Source of the DNA: Candidatus Poribacteria bacterium
GTDB taxonomy: Bacteria > Poribacteria > WGA-4E > WGA-3G
NCBI GenBank assembly: GCA_026706025.1
Contig: JAPOZO010000050.1
Location: 62,001 to 126,000, forward strand
Length of the DNA stretch: 64,000 nt
Reading direction: 5' to 3'
This document shows positions 9,007 to 18,203 of this stretch, one piece after another. Numbering within the stretch: position 1 is the first letter of the stretch; the number at the start of each line of letters is the position of its first letter. The notes beneath the pieces were generated by a model. It was not told the origin of the DNA. It did not search any database and saw only the letters and a list, made by a program, of their open reading frames with translations. Both the position numbers and the translations under genes were made by a program.

Positions 9007-9708
9007 CTACCAGAGTGTTGGATCCGACACCAAGACTTCAGCAATTTGCAAATCGACAGGTGTGGTTATCTTCAAATTCGCGTAACTTCCTTTTACTAAT
9101 TGCACAGGAAAACCGAGTTGTTCAACAAGTGCCGCATCATCGGTTACTGTGAGTTGCTGCTCGCGTGCTGTCTGATGTGCTTCTTGCAATAAAGTTTTCC
9201 GAAAGACCTGAGGTGTTTGCACTGCCCAGAGTCTTTCCCGATCTGGCGTTTCAGTAATAAAACAGTTCTCGTCGGCGACTTTGATCGTATCTTTGACTGG
9301 CACGGCAGCCACAGCAGCCCCGCATTCGTCCGCGGCGGTGAGACAAGCAAAAATGGTTTCGTCAGTCACAAACGGACGTACCCCGTCGTGAACAATAACA
9401 AAATCCACATCTGCCGAAAGCGCACGTACCCCGTTGTAGACAGACCTCTGTCGAGTCTCCCCTCCTGCGACGAGCTTCTGTACCTTTGTAAAGGGATATG
9501 GGTCCAACACGGTTTTACAACATTCGCTGAAATCACCTTCGTCAACGATGACGAAAATCGCATCCACAGCAGTATTTTGCTCAAATCGCTGGATAGTATG
9601 CGCCAAAATAGGCTTCTTTGCCAATTTTAGGTACGGTTTTTTAAGCGAGCGTGCCATCCGGTTCCCTTTACCAGCTGCGGGGATAAGAGTGCACACCTTG
9701 CTGTTCAT
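9007..9708 (-). CDS. ispD: 2-C-methyl-D-erythritol 4-phosphate cytidylyltransferase
   Basis: Transfers CMP from CTP to MEP in the MEP isoprenoid pathway. The start is placed at the ATG at 9708 (233 residues) because the nucleotide-binding signature LIPAAGKGNRMARSLKKPYL begins six residues in; a start 15 bases upstream is also open. Other family motifs: HDGVRPFV near residue 110 and LKITTPVDLQIAE near the end. The gene overlaps the 3' end of the upstream PIN/TRAM gene by 41 bp, suggesting coupled translation. ispF follows. Confidence 0.94.
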   Translation of the reverse strand: MNSKVCTLIPAAGKGNRMARSLKKPYLKLAKKPILAHTIQRFEQNTAVDAIFVIVDEGDFSECCKTVLDPYPFTKVQKLVAGGETRQRSVYNGVRALSADVDFVIVHDGVRPFVTDETIFACLTAADECGAAVAAVPVKDTIKVADENCFITETPDRERLWAVQTPQVFRKTLLQEAHQTAREQQLTVTDDAALVEQLGFPVQLVKGSYANLKITTPVDLQIAEVLVSDPTLW

Positions 9709-10696
9709 CAGTGCCCATTTCATCTTCTTCGATCCGTGTGAAAATCATCTGCCCTGCGCTCGTCCGCAGCATCTGCGTAACCTCAACGTTAAGCGTTTTC
9801 CCGATGTAGGGCTTTCCTTCTTCAACGATGACCATAGTTCCATCATCAAGGTAACCGACCCCTTGATTCGGTTCTTTCCCTTCTTTAAGAAGGAGCACTT
9901 GAATCACTTCCCCAGCAATCACGACAGGACGCACAGCATTTGATAATTCATTGATATTAAGCACCCTCACACTTTGTAATTCCGCGACCTTGTTGAGATT
10001 TAGATCGTTAGTTACGATTGTGGCATCTCGTTTTTGCGCGAGATGTACCAACTTCGCATCCACTTCTGGTAGATGTGGCACCTCCTCCTCAGTGATCTCA
10101 ACAACAATCGCTGGATTATTCTGAAGTGCTCGGAGAATATCAAACCCGCGTCGCCCTTTATTTCGGCGAAGGGGCTCTGTAGAATCTGCAATATGTTGCA
10201 ATTCATTGAGAACAAACCGTGGGATAACAAGCGTTCCTTCAATGAATTTTGTCTGACAGATTTCAAGAATTCTACCATCAATAATAACACTTGTGTCTAA
10301 AATTTTTAAGCTATTTGTAACTTTCCCAGCTCGCGATTCGCCAGTTCGGTTAGACGTATCTGATCCGAAGACATGGGATAAATTCACCGATGTAGAGAGT
10401 CGGTAGCCACCTATAAGACCCGCGTACCCTATACCGAGGCCAATCACCAGCTTGAGATTATCATTAGATAGAGAAAAAAGGCTTAATACACCACAGGAAA
10501 TTAATAGGCCAATAGAGAGTCCTATCGCGCTGGCAACAATACCACGCAGATTAGGTATATGTAGGCAAAATTCTGCGCCAACAAGGATCAGTGCTACAAC
10601 AAACCCAATAATCGTAAATAGTGGATTGTCGTAGACGATGTAACAACCCGCTGCGCTTGCGAGTATAAAAAAGAGACGAATCCCCCAAACTTGCAT
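9668..10696 (-). CDS. PIN/TRAM domain membrane protein (YacL family)
   Basis: 342 residues. The ATG at 10696 is preferred (AAAGGAC about 6 bases upstream) over a GTG further out at 10735. The first about 115 residues contain four hydrophobic spans, then comes a PIN nuclease-like domain starting at LDTSVIIDGRILEI with later acidic residues (ATIVTNDLNLNKVAEL), and a C-terminal TRAM domain (PNQGVGYLDDGTMVIVEEG). This matches the Bacillus YacL-type family, whose exact RNA target is not settled. Heads the ispD-ispF-cysS series. Confidence 0.9.
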   Translation of the reverse strand: MQVWGIRLFFILASAAGCYIVYDNPLFTIIGFVVALILVGAEFCLHIPNLRGIVASAIGLSIGLLISCGVLSLFSLSNDNLKLVIGLGIGYAGLIGGYRLSTSVNLSHVFGSDTSNRTGESRAGKVTNSLKILDTSVIIDGRILEICQTKFIEGTLVIPRFVLNELQHIADSTEPLRRNKGRRGFDILRALQNNPAIVVEITEEEVPHLPEVDAKLVHLAQKRDATIVTNDLNLNKVAELQSVRVLNINELSNAVRPVVIAGEVIQVLLLKEGKEPNQGVGYLDDGTMVIVEEGKPYIGKTLNVEVTQMLRTSAGQMIFTRIEEDEMGTDEQQGVHSYPRSW

Positions 10697-12148
10697 TTTT
10701 TGTCCTTTACTTTCTTTATCCAAATACCCTATCACTCGCAGTCGCGGTTGCTACCCACGCTTACAAGATCCCCGGGTCCTACGCATCTGCTCTCGGATTT
10801 GCAGACGCCCCTTTTGCACACCAATTCAATAACATTTACGTTTAATCTCAATGAAAACTAACAAATCACAAATCGTATCAACGTGAGTTCGACCTAAGCA
10901 TATATAGGCCCTGAGGGTGGGTAACTTGGAAATTGTTAAAACCGAACACATTGAGTTATTTTAAGCAAGTTTCATGCCAATACTCAGTAATACTTAATAT
11001 TCGCGTCAAAATTATCACCGCAATCCCCAGGATACCTTTACTGCCAAGCGTCCAAAATCCATATGCATACTGGTTCATCAAGATAAATAGAAGTACCTGT
11101 TCTTCAAAAAAACTGCCGTTGATGCAGAATTGGTAGATTTTTGCAAATCTCCTCTATTGGGATTCGCAAAAATTGTAGAATATTGTGCAAAAATTGCACG
11201 TAAACTGAAAAAATTGATACCTTGCCAACTCAGATATGGGATTCCTTGTAACATTTACCATTAATATAACAGTCATTAGATAGAAAAATACGGAGTCTTC
11301 AACAGACACTGGTGATAATTCACCCAAGCGATAGAAAGCCCCATAAATGCTTGCCCCCACTTATAGTATAAGCCATCTCATACATAAATTGTAGGTCCGC
11401 GTCTTTGAATCGCTGCTGAAGAGAATAGTATCTATGAGATAGCCGCTGAAACATACAACTATCGAAACAGCATTGATGACGAGACAGGAAACCTGACTTA
11501 CAATAAAGTAGGATTTAGGTTCTAATATGTCTATATATTCCCAATTTTTGCTATACGTTAGCAAAAAATGCCGATTCAATTGCTAAAACCGTATAAAGAC
11601 AATATCATTTCCTTCTTAATTTATTCAATGATAGCATCTTTATAGGGTAATAATAGCATAATCGGAAAAATAAACCAAGATGAAAGTAACAATTTTTACA
11701 GGGAGCAACTTAGGTTGCAACAAAAAAGCAAAATGCGAACGCTATAGTGTATAAACAATTGCTATGCGTCGCGGGGTATTCTTATATTACGACGAATTGA
11801 GGTCTCCTCACACCAAATTGATATTATACCCTAAATTACCACCTTTAAGACACAAATTTAATAATATGTACTTATAGATTAATTATGTCTCATTATAGAT
11901 TTAGTATACTCAGATTCAATTGCCAAGTCAAACTATAGTGGATGAAAAAAATAAAGAACTATTTTCGTTCCGGGTAGGCGGGATTTTGCAGCGTACTCGC
12001 CCCACCAACTCTCACTGTAAAGCAACATGCGCGCTCGGCGTTGATTCATGCGATCAACATTCCTAATTTCGTCGGTGTAGCGTGTCCAATTAATTCTGGA
12101 ATCCACTACAAATCTATATCTGATTTCAATAGGAGGTAACTTGGGTTA
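10697..12148. other. AT-rich intergenic region with only short or broken reading frames
   Basis: About 1.45 kb with no gene that I can support. On the minus strand: a frame from 11579 to 11154 interrupted by a TAA at 11361-11363 (hydrophobic pieces such as VFFYLMTVILMVNV); a 40-codon frame ending at 10956 with one hydrophobic stretch (ILGIAVIILTRIL); and a start-less frame about 12140-11933 reading RMNQRRARMLLYSESWWGEY, whose composition looks more protein-like and could be a gene remnant. A perfect small hairpin (GCAACTTAGGTTGC) lies near 11705. Base composition is visibly more A/T-rich than the flanks. No tRNA or known ncRNA was recognised. Confidence 0.5.
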
Positions 12149-13510
12149 TTATAACAAAGCCGCTAAGCTATCATATACATCATTAACACCGACAAGTTCA
12201 ATGTCGTCATCAATATTTAATCCTTTACGGTTGTATTCGGGAAAGACCGCTCGCTTGAAACCCAATTTTGCGGCTTCTCGGATCCGCCTGTCAACATGTG
12301 TGACAGGTCGAATTTCGCCTCCGAGTCCGACTTCTCCAATCATCACAGTTTGCCGATCTATAGGCATATCCCGATGACTTGAAGATATAGCCATCAGTAC
12401 GCCGAGGTCTATACCGGGTTCATCAATACGTAATCCACCAGTAATGTTAACAAAGACATCGGAATCCCCAACGTCAATCCCCACGCGTTTATTGAGTACT
12501 GCGATGAGCAGTGCGATTCGATGTCGGTCAACACCAGTCGCTGTATTGCGAGGATTTCCGTAGTTGGTAGGTACCACGAGTGCCTGTACCTCCATGAGTA
12601 AGGGGCGTGTCCCTTCCATACTTGAGACGACGACAGATCCTGACACCTGTTCTTCCCTATCGCTCAAAAAAATCTCTGAAGGGTTCATCACATCCGCAAG
12701 TCCAGTGTTCCGCATTTCAAATATTCCGATTTCGTTTGTCGAACCGAATCGATTTTTGATCGCTCGGAGGACGCGATAGATATGATGCCCTTCGCCTTCA
12801 AAATAGAGTACGGTATCGACCATGTGTTCCAAGACGCGGGGTCCAGCAATTGCCCCCTCCTTTGTCACATGTCCGACAAGAAATATCGGAATATTGCGGT
12901 TCTTTGCGCAAATTAGGAGATGTCCAGTACACTCACGAATCTGCGTAACACTCCCCGGGGCAGATTGAATACTTGTCAAATAGACGGCTTGGATAGAATC
13001 GATGACGACGACCTTCGGTTTCCGGGCATCAATATGTTTTTCAATCTGTTCCAAGTCATTTTCACACAGTACATAGAGTGTATCAGACTTTACACCGAGT
13101 CGAGTTGCCCTGAGTTTTGTCTGACTCACAGACTCCTCGCCGGAAACATAAAGTACCTCCCCATAATTCCGGCTCAAGGCATCACTCGCCTGGAGCAATA
13201 GGGTAGATTTACCTATCCCAGGATCTCCACCAATAAGGACGACTGCCCCCGGAACAATGCCACCACCAAGTACCCTATCAAACTCTGACATTCCTGTCAA
13301 GTGGCGTTCTACCTCACTCGCCGTAACCTGTGAGATCGGTTCAGGTTCACGAGAGGCCCGTCCGATCCCGCGATGTCTTGATGGCGTAATGAGGGTTTCG
13401 ACTTCTTCGGCGAAACTTTGCCAACTTTTACAACTCGGACAGCGTCCGAGCGTCTTTGGCGTTATATATCCACACTCTTGACAGACAAATCTACGTTTTT
13501 CTCGTGCCAT
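12149..13510 (-). CDS. radA: DNA repair protein RadA/Sms
   Basis: Branch-migration helicase-like ATPase acting in homologous recombination. 453 residues, normal length. Domains: N-terminal four-cysteine zinc finger (CQECG...CPSCK, residues 10-30), RecA-like ATPase with Walker A GGDPGIGKSTLLLQ and the RadA-specific KNRFGSTNEIG motif near residue 255, and a C-terminal Lon-protease-like domain (RPLLMEVQALVVP to GEVGLGGEIRPV) as in all RadAs. It lies 66 bp downstream of the MCE gene on the same strand, so it may be the last gene of the long rpsF series. Confidence 0.96.
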   Translation of the reverse strand: MAREKRRFVCQECGYITPKTLGRCPSCKSWQSFAEEVETLITPSRHRGIGRASREPEPISQVTASEVERHLTGMSEFDRVLGGGIVPGAVVLIGGDPGIGKSTLLLQASDALSRNYGEVLYVSGEESVSQTKLRATRLGVKSDTLYVLCENDLEQIEKHIDARKPKVVVIDSIQAVYLTSIQSAPGSVTQIRECTGHLLICAKNRNIPIFLVGHVTKEGAIAGPRVLEHMVDTVLYFEGEGHHIYRVLRAIKNRFGSTNEIGIFEMRNTGLADVMNPSEIFLSDREEQVSGSVVVSSMEGTRPLLMEVQALVVPTNYGNPRNTATGVDRHRIALLIAVLNKRVGIDVGDSDVFVNITGGLRIDEPGIDLGVLMAISSSHRDMPIDRQTVMIGEVGLGGEIRPVTHVDRRIREAAKLGFKRAVFPEYNRKGLNIDDDIELVGVNDVYDSLAALL

Positions 13511-13576
13511 CTTTAATACTACCCATCACTCCAATGCTGCGGAAGTTTGAAATAAGCCTTTCTCGCGCTGTTCATA

Positions 13577-15148
13577 TTACCACTCGCTGTTGAAAAAGCG
13601 GAATCCGGTTGTCCAACGTCTTCCATCCGCATCGGTTAAATTCTCAGCACCAAGCAGGAGTTGCCCGTATCTGAAGAATCGCAGTGAGACTTCTGTGTTC
13701 AACTCGGGTTCACGACTTGTCAATCCGACCCCTTCGACACTTAAACCTAAACGTCGGGACCACAACCAGAAATCTACACCCACACCGACCCTGGAACGCA
13801 TGAAGCCAGCCCGCGTGCGAAGGTAGTCTGTTAGATCGTGTGCATACTGAACTTCAAACCGAACTGTTTCGTCCCGAACACCGACACCAATCCTGTAATG
13901 TGCCTTTGATTGTGGTGAGAGAACAAACGCCAGTTCGTTGTAAAGCCGCTCTTCAAGACTCAGATATCGGAGTTCATAATCCCATCCAAACTGTAGCGGC
14001 GATTCAAAACGTCCGATCCGTTCATTGGTTCGTTGTGAGAGTTCTGTTACAGCGTTCATCGTCTCATTAAGATTTCGCAAAGTGCCTCGAACTTCTTGAA
14101 GCGGTTTCGGTGAATTAAGCAGCTGCGCAAAAGTGCCTTCACCCTTATTGAGTGTAGTCAGGAGATGGCTGAAATTCGTCTCTAATGTATTGATTGCGTC
14201 GGTTGTCTTTTGTAAATTCTCCAAGATTGGTGCTATATTGGCTTCCCCGGTTTTAATGGCATCGCTGCCTTGTGAAACAAGCGTGGAAACTTGGTTGGCT
14301 AACGTACTAAAGTCTGAGCGAAAATCCTGTGCGATTTGCCGAAATTCGGATGTAGTTGCGCGTACATCGGTAAAAATGGTGTTCAGTTTTGGTGAGTTTT
14401 GGTTCAGGAGTCTTAAGATTTCGCGCGTAATATCACTCACATGACTACTGACCATGAGAGAATCGCCTTCCAACTGCGTAATAAGATTGTTGACCTTTAC
14501 AAGGGTTTCTTGAAAGCGTTTATCGTTTTCCAATGCAAGTTGTGTTAAAGTTTTGACTGTTTCTCCAGAGTCAACACTTAATTTCTCAATGGTTTTTCCG
14601 GTGAGGGCAACCACTTGTCGAATTTCTTTAATAGCGAGTTGGATCGCTTCCTGGTTGGCTTGCAGGACTTCATTAGCAGCGGTCGTGAGTTCAATCGCCT
14701 GTGTCATGCCTGCACTTGTCTGCTCAAGGAGTTCTAAGGCATTAACAGGATCTTTTCCAACAATCGGCAGATTCGCGGGTTTCAAGGGTGGATACCCAAT
14801 GGGTCCATTGTCAAGTGCGATGTAAACCTCCCCGACGAAGCCATTCATCGAAATCCTTGCCCCGCAGTCTTCCCGCAACCATTTAAATCCATTTTTGACT
14901 TTCGCTCTGATATGGACATCATTGGTATCGGGACGGAGTTCAATAGCCGTCACTTTACCGATCGACACACCGGATAGGTAGACCCCTGCGCCGACATAAA
15001 GCCCGTTGACAGATCGGAATTGGAAAGTTAATTCATCGCCAGCGGCTGCCCAGGGCCAATTTTCGGCATTTATAAGAAGAACGGTCAATAAAATGATTGC
15101 GATTAGAACCATTACACCGACTTTTACAGACGCAGTCCAGAAATTCAT
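13577..15148 (-). CDS. MCE/MlaD family protein with coiled coil and beta-barrel-like C-terminus
   Basis: 523 residues, far longer than E. coli MlaD. From the N-terminus: one transmembrane helix (about 8-28), an MCE domain (about 37-115, GLYVGAGVYLSGVSIGKVTAIE), a long helical, coiled-coil-like region (about 135-385), and a final about 135 residues rich in alternating amphipathic strands (RIGVGVRDETVRFEVQYAHD, RAGFMRSRVGVGVDFWLW) that end in an aromatic residue (NSEW). Known family role: MCE proteins form hexameric lipid-transfer rings in the periplasm with an MlaE permease and MlaF ATPase, both encoded directly upstream. GGGAGG overlaps the end of mlaF. The barrel assignment is inference from sequence pattern. 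Confidence 0.87.
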   Translation of the reverse strand: MNFWTASVKVGVMVLIAIILLTVLLINAENWPWAAAGDELTFQFRSVNGLYVGAGVYLSGVSIGKVTAIELRPDTNDVHIRAKVKNGFKWLREDCGARISMNGFVGEVYIALDNGPIGYPPLKPANLPIVGKDPVNALELLEQTSAGMTQAIELTTAANEVLQANQEAIQLAIKEIRQVVALTGKTIEKLSVDSGETVKTLTQLALENDKRFQETLVKVNNLITQLEGDSLMVSSHVSDITREILRLLNQNSPKLNTIFTDVRATTSEFRQIAQDFRSDFSTLANQVSTLVSQGSDAIKTGEANIAPILENLQKTTDAINTLETNFSHLLTTLNKGEGTFAQLLNSPKPLQEVRGTLRNLNETMNAVTELSQRTNERIGRFESPLQFGWDYELRYLSLEERLYNELAFVLSPQSKAHYRIGVGVRDETVRFEVQYAHDLTDYLRTRAGFMRSRVGVGVDFWLWSRRLGLSVEGVGLTSREPELNTEVSLRFFRYGQLLLGAENLTDADGRRWTTGFRFFNSEW

Positions 15149-15149
15149 G

Positions 15150-15929
15150 TTACCTCCCGAGATACTCTTTCAAAATAGGGTTCTCCATGTTGAGGATTTG
15201 GTCGGGTGCCCCAAATAAGACAAATTGTTGCACAATCGGATTATCAACGTTGATAATTTCGTCAGGATTCCCATAAGCGACCTGCTTGCCTTCATGAATC
15301 ATAGCCATTCGCGTTGCAACGCTAAAGGCACTGTGCATATCGTGTGTGACGACAACAGAGGTGACTTGCAGGCGTTCGTGTAAATCGCAGATGAGTTGAT
15401 TAATTTCCGTACAGGTAACTGGGTCAAGTCCGGTCGTCGGTTCATCGTACAAAATCACTTCCGGATCAAAAGCGAGTGCTCGGGCGAGTCCGACCCGTTT
15501 CCGCATGCCGCCGCTCAATTCCGCGGGGCGTAAATCTTGAACACCTTCTAAATCTACAAGTGCAAGTTTTTCATCAACTATTTTCCGCATCTCCTGTTTG
15601 CTGTAGTCTGTATGCTGATCAAGCATAAAGGCAACGTTTTCAGCGACAGTCATCGAATCAAACAAGGCAGCGGACTGGAATAACATCCCAATTTTTTGGC
15701 GGAGGATATTTATTTTTTTGGTTTTCAGTTTTGAGATTTCTGTGCCATCAAACCAAATTTCACCAGAATCCGGAGAAATTAGTCCGGTGATAATTTTCAG
15801 TAGGATGCTCTTACCAGACCCACTCCGTCCCATAATGACAAGGGTTTCGCCGCGTGGAATCTCAAGGTTCAATCCGTTTAGAACATTCTTCTCACCAAAA
15901 TTTTTGGTAATATTTCTAACTGAAATCAT
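15150..15929 (-). CDS. ABC transporter ATP-binding protein, MlaF-like
   Basis: ATPase that drives the MCE lipid transporter. The start is taken at the ATG at 15929 (259 residues) because MISVRNITKNFGEKNVL matches the family start; a TTG five codons upstream is also open. Motifs: Walker A GRSGSGKSILLK, Q-loop region LFQSAALFDSMTV, signature LSGGMRKRVGLARAL, Walker B VILYDEPTTGLDP, switch THDMHSA. The C-terminal tail carries a tandem near-repeat, VDNPIVQQFVLFGAP then MENPILKEYLG. One base separates its stop from the MCE gene. Confidence 0.92.
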   Translation of the reverse strand: MISVRNITKNFGEKNVLNGLNLEIPRGETLVIMGRSGSGKSILLKIITGLISPDSGEIWFDGTEISKLKTKKINILRQKIGMLFQSAALFDSMTVAENVAFMLDQHTDYSKQEMRKIVDEKLALVDLEGVQDLRPAELSGGMRKRVGLARALAFDPEVILYDEPTTGLDPVTCTEINQLICDLHERLQVTSVVVTHDMHSAFSVATRMAMIHEGKQVAYGNPDEIINVDNPIVQQFVLFGAPDQILNMENPILKEYLGR

Positions 15930-16021
15930 ACTTTCTGAGTGCAAGGCGTGATAGAAGGATCAGTTCATCCGGTAGGGTTGATCGTCTGGTAGCGCGTGAA
16001 GTCCGCCTTGAACGCCGCCAA

Positions 16022-16861
16022 TTATATCAATCCCAAGATGTTAAAGAGGATGTGGTTTAAGACGAAGTCTAAAATAAGAATAGTGATCAGCGAAATAACA
16101 GCGGATCCGGTTGTAGCAATGCCGACCCCTTCAGCACCGCCAGCGGTGGAGATGCTAAATCCCTTGTAGCAGCCCACTGCCGCGATCGCCATACCGAAGG
16201 AGGTAGCCTTAATTAAACTAATGAGCACACTACCGACATAGAGGTTTTTTTGAGCCTCCAAAAGAAAAAAGTAGCCGTTGACATCAAAGAAGGTAACAAC
16301 AGCAATAAACCCGCCAGCAATACCTGCGAAGGTTGAAAAGATAGTCAACGTGGGTAGCATAATAGAACATGCAAGAAAACGCGGGACGACCAAATATTTA
16401 ACTGGATTTGTTCCCATCACTTCAAGCGCGTCGATCTGTTCGGTAACCTTCATCGTTGAAAGTTCAGCGGTAATTGAGGCTCCGATACGTCCAGCGAGCA
16501 CGAAAGCAGTAATCATCGGTCCGAGTTCTTTGACGATCGAAACGCAGACGAATCTTGCGACGGATCCTTCCACGGCATAGGGTTTGAGTTGAATGTATCC
16601 CTGAACGCCTAAGACCATCCCCGTGAAAAACCCTGAAACCATAACAACAGCCAAAGAGTTAAAACCGATCAACAACAACTGCTTCACGAGTAGATCGAAC
16701 TGTAAGGGAGGACGGAAAATTTGAAAAAGTGTTTGAAAAAAGAGCGTAAAGGCTTGCCCTATTTCGGAAAGCACATTGTGCGACCGAATTTTGATATTTC
16801 TTAATATTGGGTGGGCCCGAAACCGACCGGAGGCTTCGCGCGTAGCGGATTGCTGATTCAT
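16022..16861 (-). CDS. MlaE family ABC permease
   Basis: Inner-membrane permease of the MCE lipid transporter, 279 residues with about five to six hydrophobic segments. Family motifs: VMVSGFFTGMVLGVQGYIQL, KELGPMITAFVLAGRIGASITAELSTMKVTEQIDALEVMG (the conserved cytoplasmic coupling segment), and VGIATTGSAVISLITILILDFVL at the end. The N-terminal about 45 residues are basic and probably cytoplasmic. It begins 8 bp after dnaB and is followed, after 92 bp, by the MlaF-like ATPase. Confidence 0.92.
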   Translation of the reverse strand: MNQQSATREASGRFRAHPILRNIKIRSHNVLSEIGQAFTLFFQTLFQIFRPPLQFDLLVKQLLLIGFNSLAVVMVSGFFTGMVLGVQGYIQLKPYAVEGSVARFVCVSIVKELGPMITAFVLAGRIGASITAELSTMKVTEQIDALEVMGTNPVKYLVVPRFLACSIMLPTLTIFSTFAGIAGGFIAVVTFFDVNGYFFLLEAQKNLYVGSVLISLIKATSFGMAIAAVGCYKGFSISTAGGAEGVGIATTGSAVISLITILILDFVLNHILFNILGLI

Positions 16862-16869
16862 GTTTCTGT

Positions 16870-18201
16870 TTAACTTGGGTTTTCAAACCGCATCTGCTTT
16901 TTAGTAAAATAGAGAACGACAGTTCCGGTCGGTCCGTTACGCTGTTTTTTAATCATCAGGTTTGCTTCAACACGGTCACCAGCATCTTCATCTTCGTAAT
17001 AATCTTCTCTGTATAAAAAAGCAACGAGATCGGCATCCTGTTCAATTGCGCCGGATTCGCGTAAATCTGAAAGTTGGGGTTGTTTATCCGGGCGGCGTTC
17101 CACTTCACGGCTCAACTGTGAGCAAGCAACGATAGGGACGTTGAGTTCCCATGCGAGGACCTTCAAAGCACGTGATATTTCGGAGATTTCCTGTTCACGC
17201 TGATTGTACCTGCCTGTCCCTCTGAGCAGTTGCAAATAGTCAACGATAATAAGTGCAAGGTCCCCGTGTTCACCTTTAAGTCGTCGTCCTTCGGCACGTA
17301 GACTTTGAACGGTAAGGCCTCGGTTGTCATTAATGAGAATAGGTGCTTCAGATAATCGGCTCGCAGCTTCTGTCAGGGGTCGCCAATAATCCTCGCTAAA
17401 ATTACCGGTTCGGAGTCGTCCAAAATCAATACGCGATTCAGCAGATAGCATCCGCATGACGATATCCTGTGCGGGCATCTCCAAACTAAAAACGGCAACC
17501 GGACGTTCCTGGTCAATTGCGATATTCTGCGCCATATTCAGGACCAAAGTGGTTTTTCCCATGCTCGGGCGCGCAGCAATAATGATAAAGTTGCCAGGCT
17601 GCAACCCGGATGTCATGTGATCGAAATCCATAAACCCGGTGGGAACACCTAAGAACCGTTCTTGCTTGTGAAATAATTTTTCAATTGCATCAATACTGGT
17701 CGTGACGAGTGGATTAATAGGCTGAAATCCGCGCTGAGCATCAGTTTGTCCGAGTTCAAAGACTGATTCTTGAGATTGGTTGAGTACCTCAGCGAGTTCT
17801 ATGCTCTCGTCTTGTGCCAGATCTCGAATTACGGACCCTGCTTGGATGAGTTGGCGTCGCGTCGCCTTTTCATGCAGAATATCGGCATAAAACTCTGTGC
17901 TCTCTGTTTCGACAATCGGTGCTTGGAGTTCATACAGATAGCCTGCACCGCCCGTCCGATTGATCTGATTCGTGCGTTTCAATTCATCAGCGACGAGAAG
18001 CGGATCAGCGTTGCTAACGCGCTCATATACGGCAAGGATAGCTCCGTAGATAAGTTGATGGTCAGTCGTAAAAAATGCATCAGAGGTGTGCCCAAGCAGT
18101 GCAATTACCCGTGGGATAACAGACTTCTCAGTCATCATAGCCCCAAGTACGGCTTGTTCAGCTTCCTTGTCAGAGAGGGCGTCAACTGCTTGTGCCTGCA
18201 T
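16870..18201 (-). CDS. dnaB: Replicative DNA helicase DnaB
   Basis: Hexameric helicase that unwinds the replication fork. 443 residues. N-terminal DnaB domain starting SDKEAEQAVLGAMM, then the RecA-type motor with Walker A ARPSMGKTTLVLNMA, the B motif LALIIVDYLQLLRG, SRALKVLAWELNVP, SQLSREVERRPDKQPQLSDLRESGAIEQDAD (arginine-finger region) and KQRNGPTGTV near the end. No intein interrupts it. GAGGCG lies at good spacing before the ATG. It follows rplI by 2 bp, the widespread rplI-dnaB arrangement. Confidence 0.97.
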   Translation of the reverse strand: MQAQAVDALSDKEAEQAVLGAMMTEKSVIPRVIALLGHTSDAFFTTDHQLIYGAILAVYERVSNADPLLVADELKRTNQINRTGGAGYLYELQAPIVETESTEFYADILHEKATRRQLIQAGSVIRDLAQDESIELAEVLNQSQESVFELGQTDAQRGFQPINPLVTTSIDAIEKLFHKQERFLGVPTGFMDFDHMTSGLQPGNFIIIAARPSMGKTTLVLNMAQNIAIDQERPVAVFSLEMPAQDIVMRMLSAESRIDFGRLRTGNFSEDYWRPLTEAASRLSEAPILINDNRGLTVQSLRAEGRRLKGEHGDLALIIVDYLQLLRGTGRYNQREQEISEISRALKVLAWELNVPIVACSQLSREVERRPDKQPQLSDLRESGAIEQDADLVAFLYREDYYEDEDAGDRVEANLMIKKQRNGPTGTVVLYFTKKQMRFENPS

Positions 18202-18203
18202 AA

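Noticed and set aside
10880-10900. GAGTTCGACC as a tRNA T-arm
   Set aside because: No acceptor or anticodon stem can be built around it; it is a variant of the AACGTGAGTTTGATA repeat.
10933-11136. 67-codon + strand ORF in the AT-rich gap
   Set aside because: No ribosome binding site, no motif, and the opposite strand is equally open.
11154-11579. Possible membrane protein gene on the minus strand
   Set aside because: Interrupted by an in-frame TAA at 11361-11363 and without a recognisable family; hydrophobic content is expected from AT-rich DNA.
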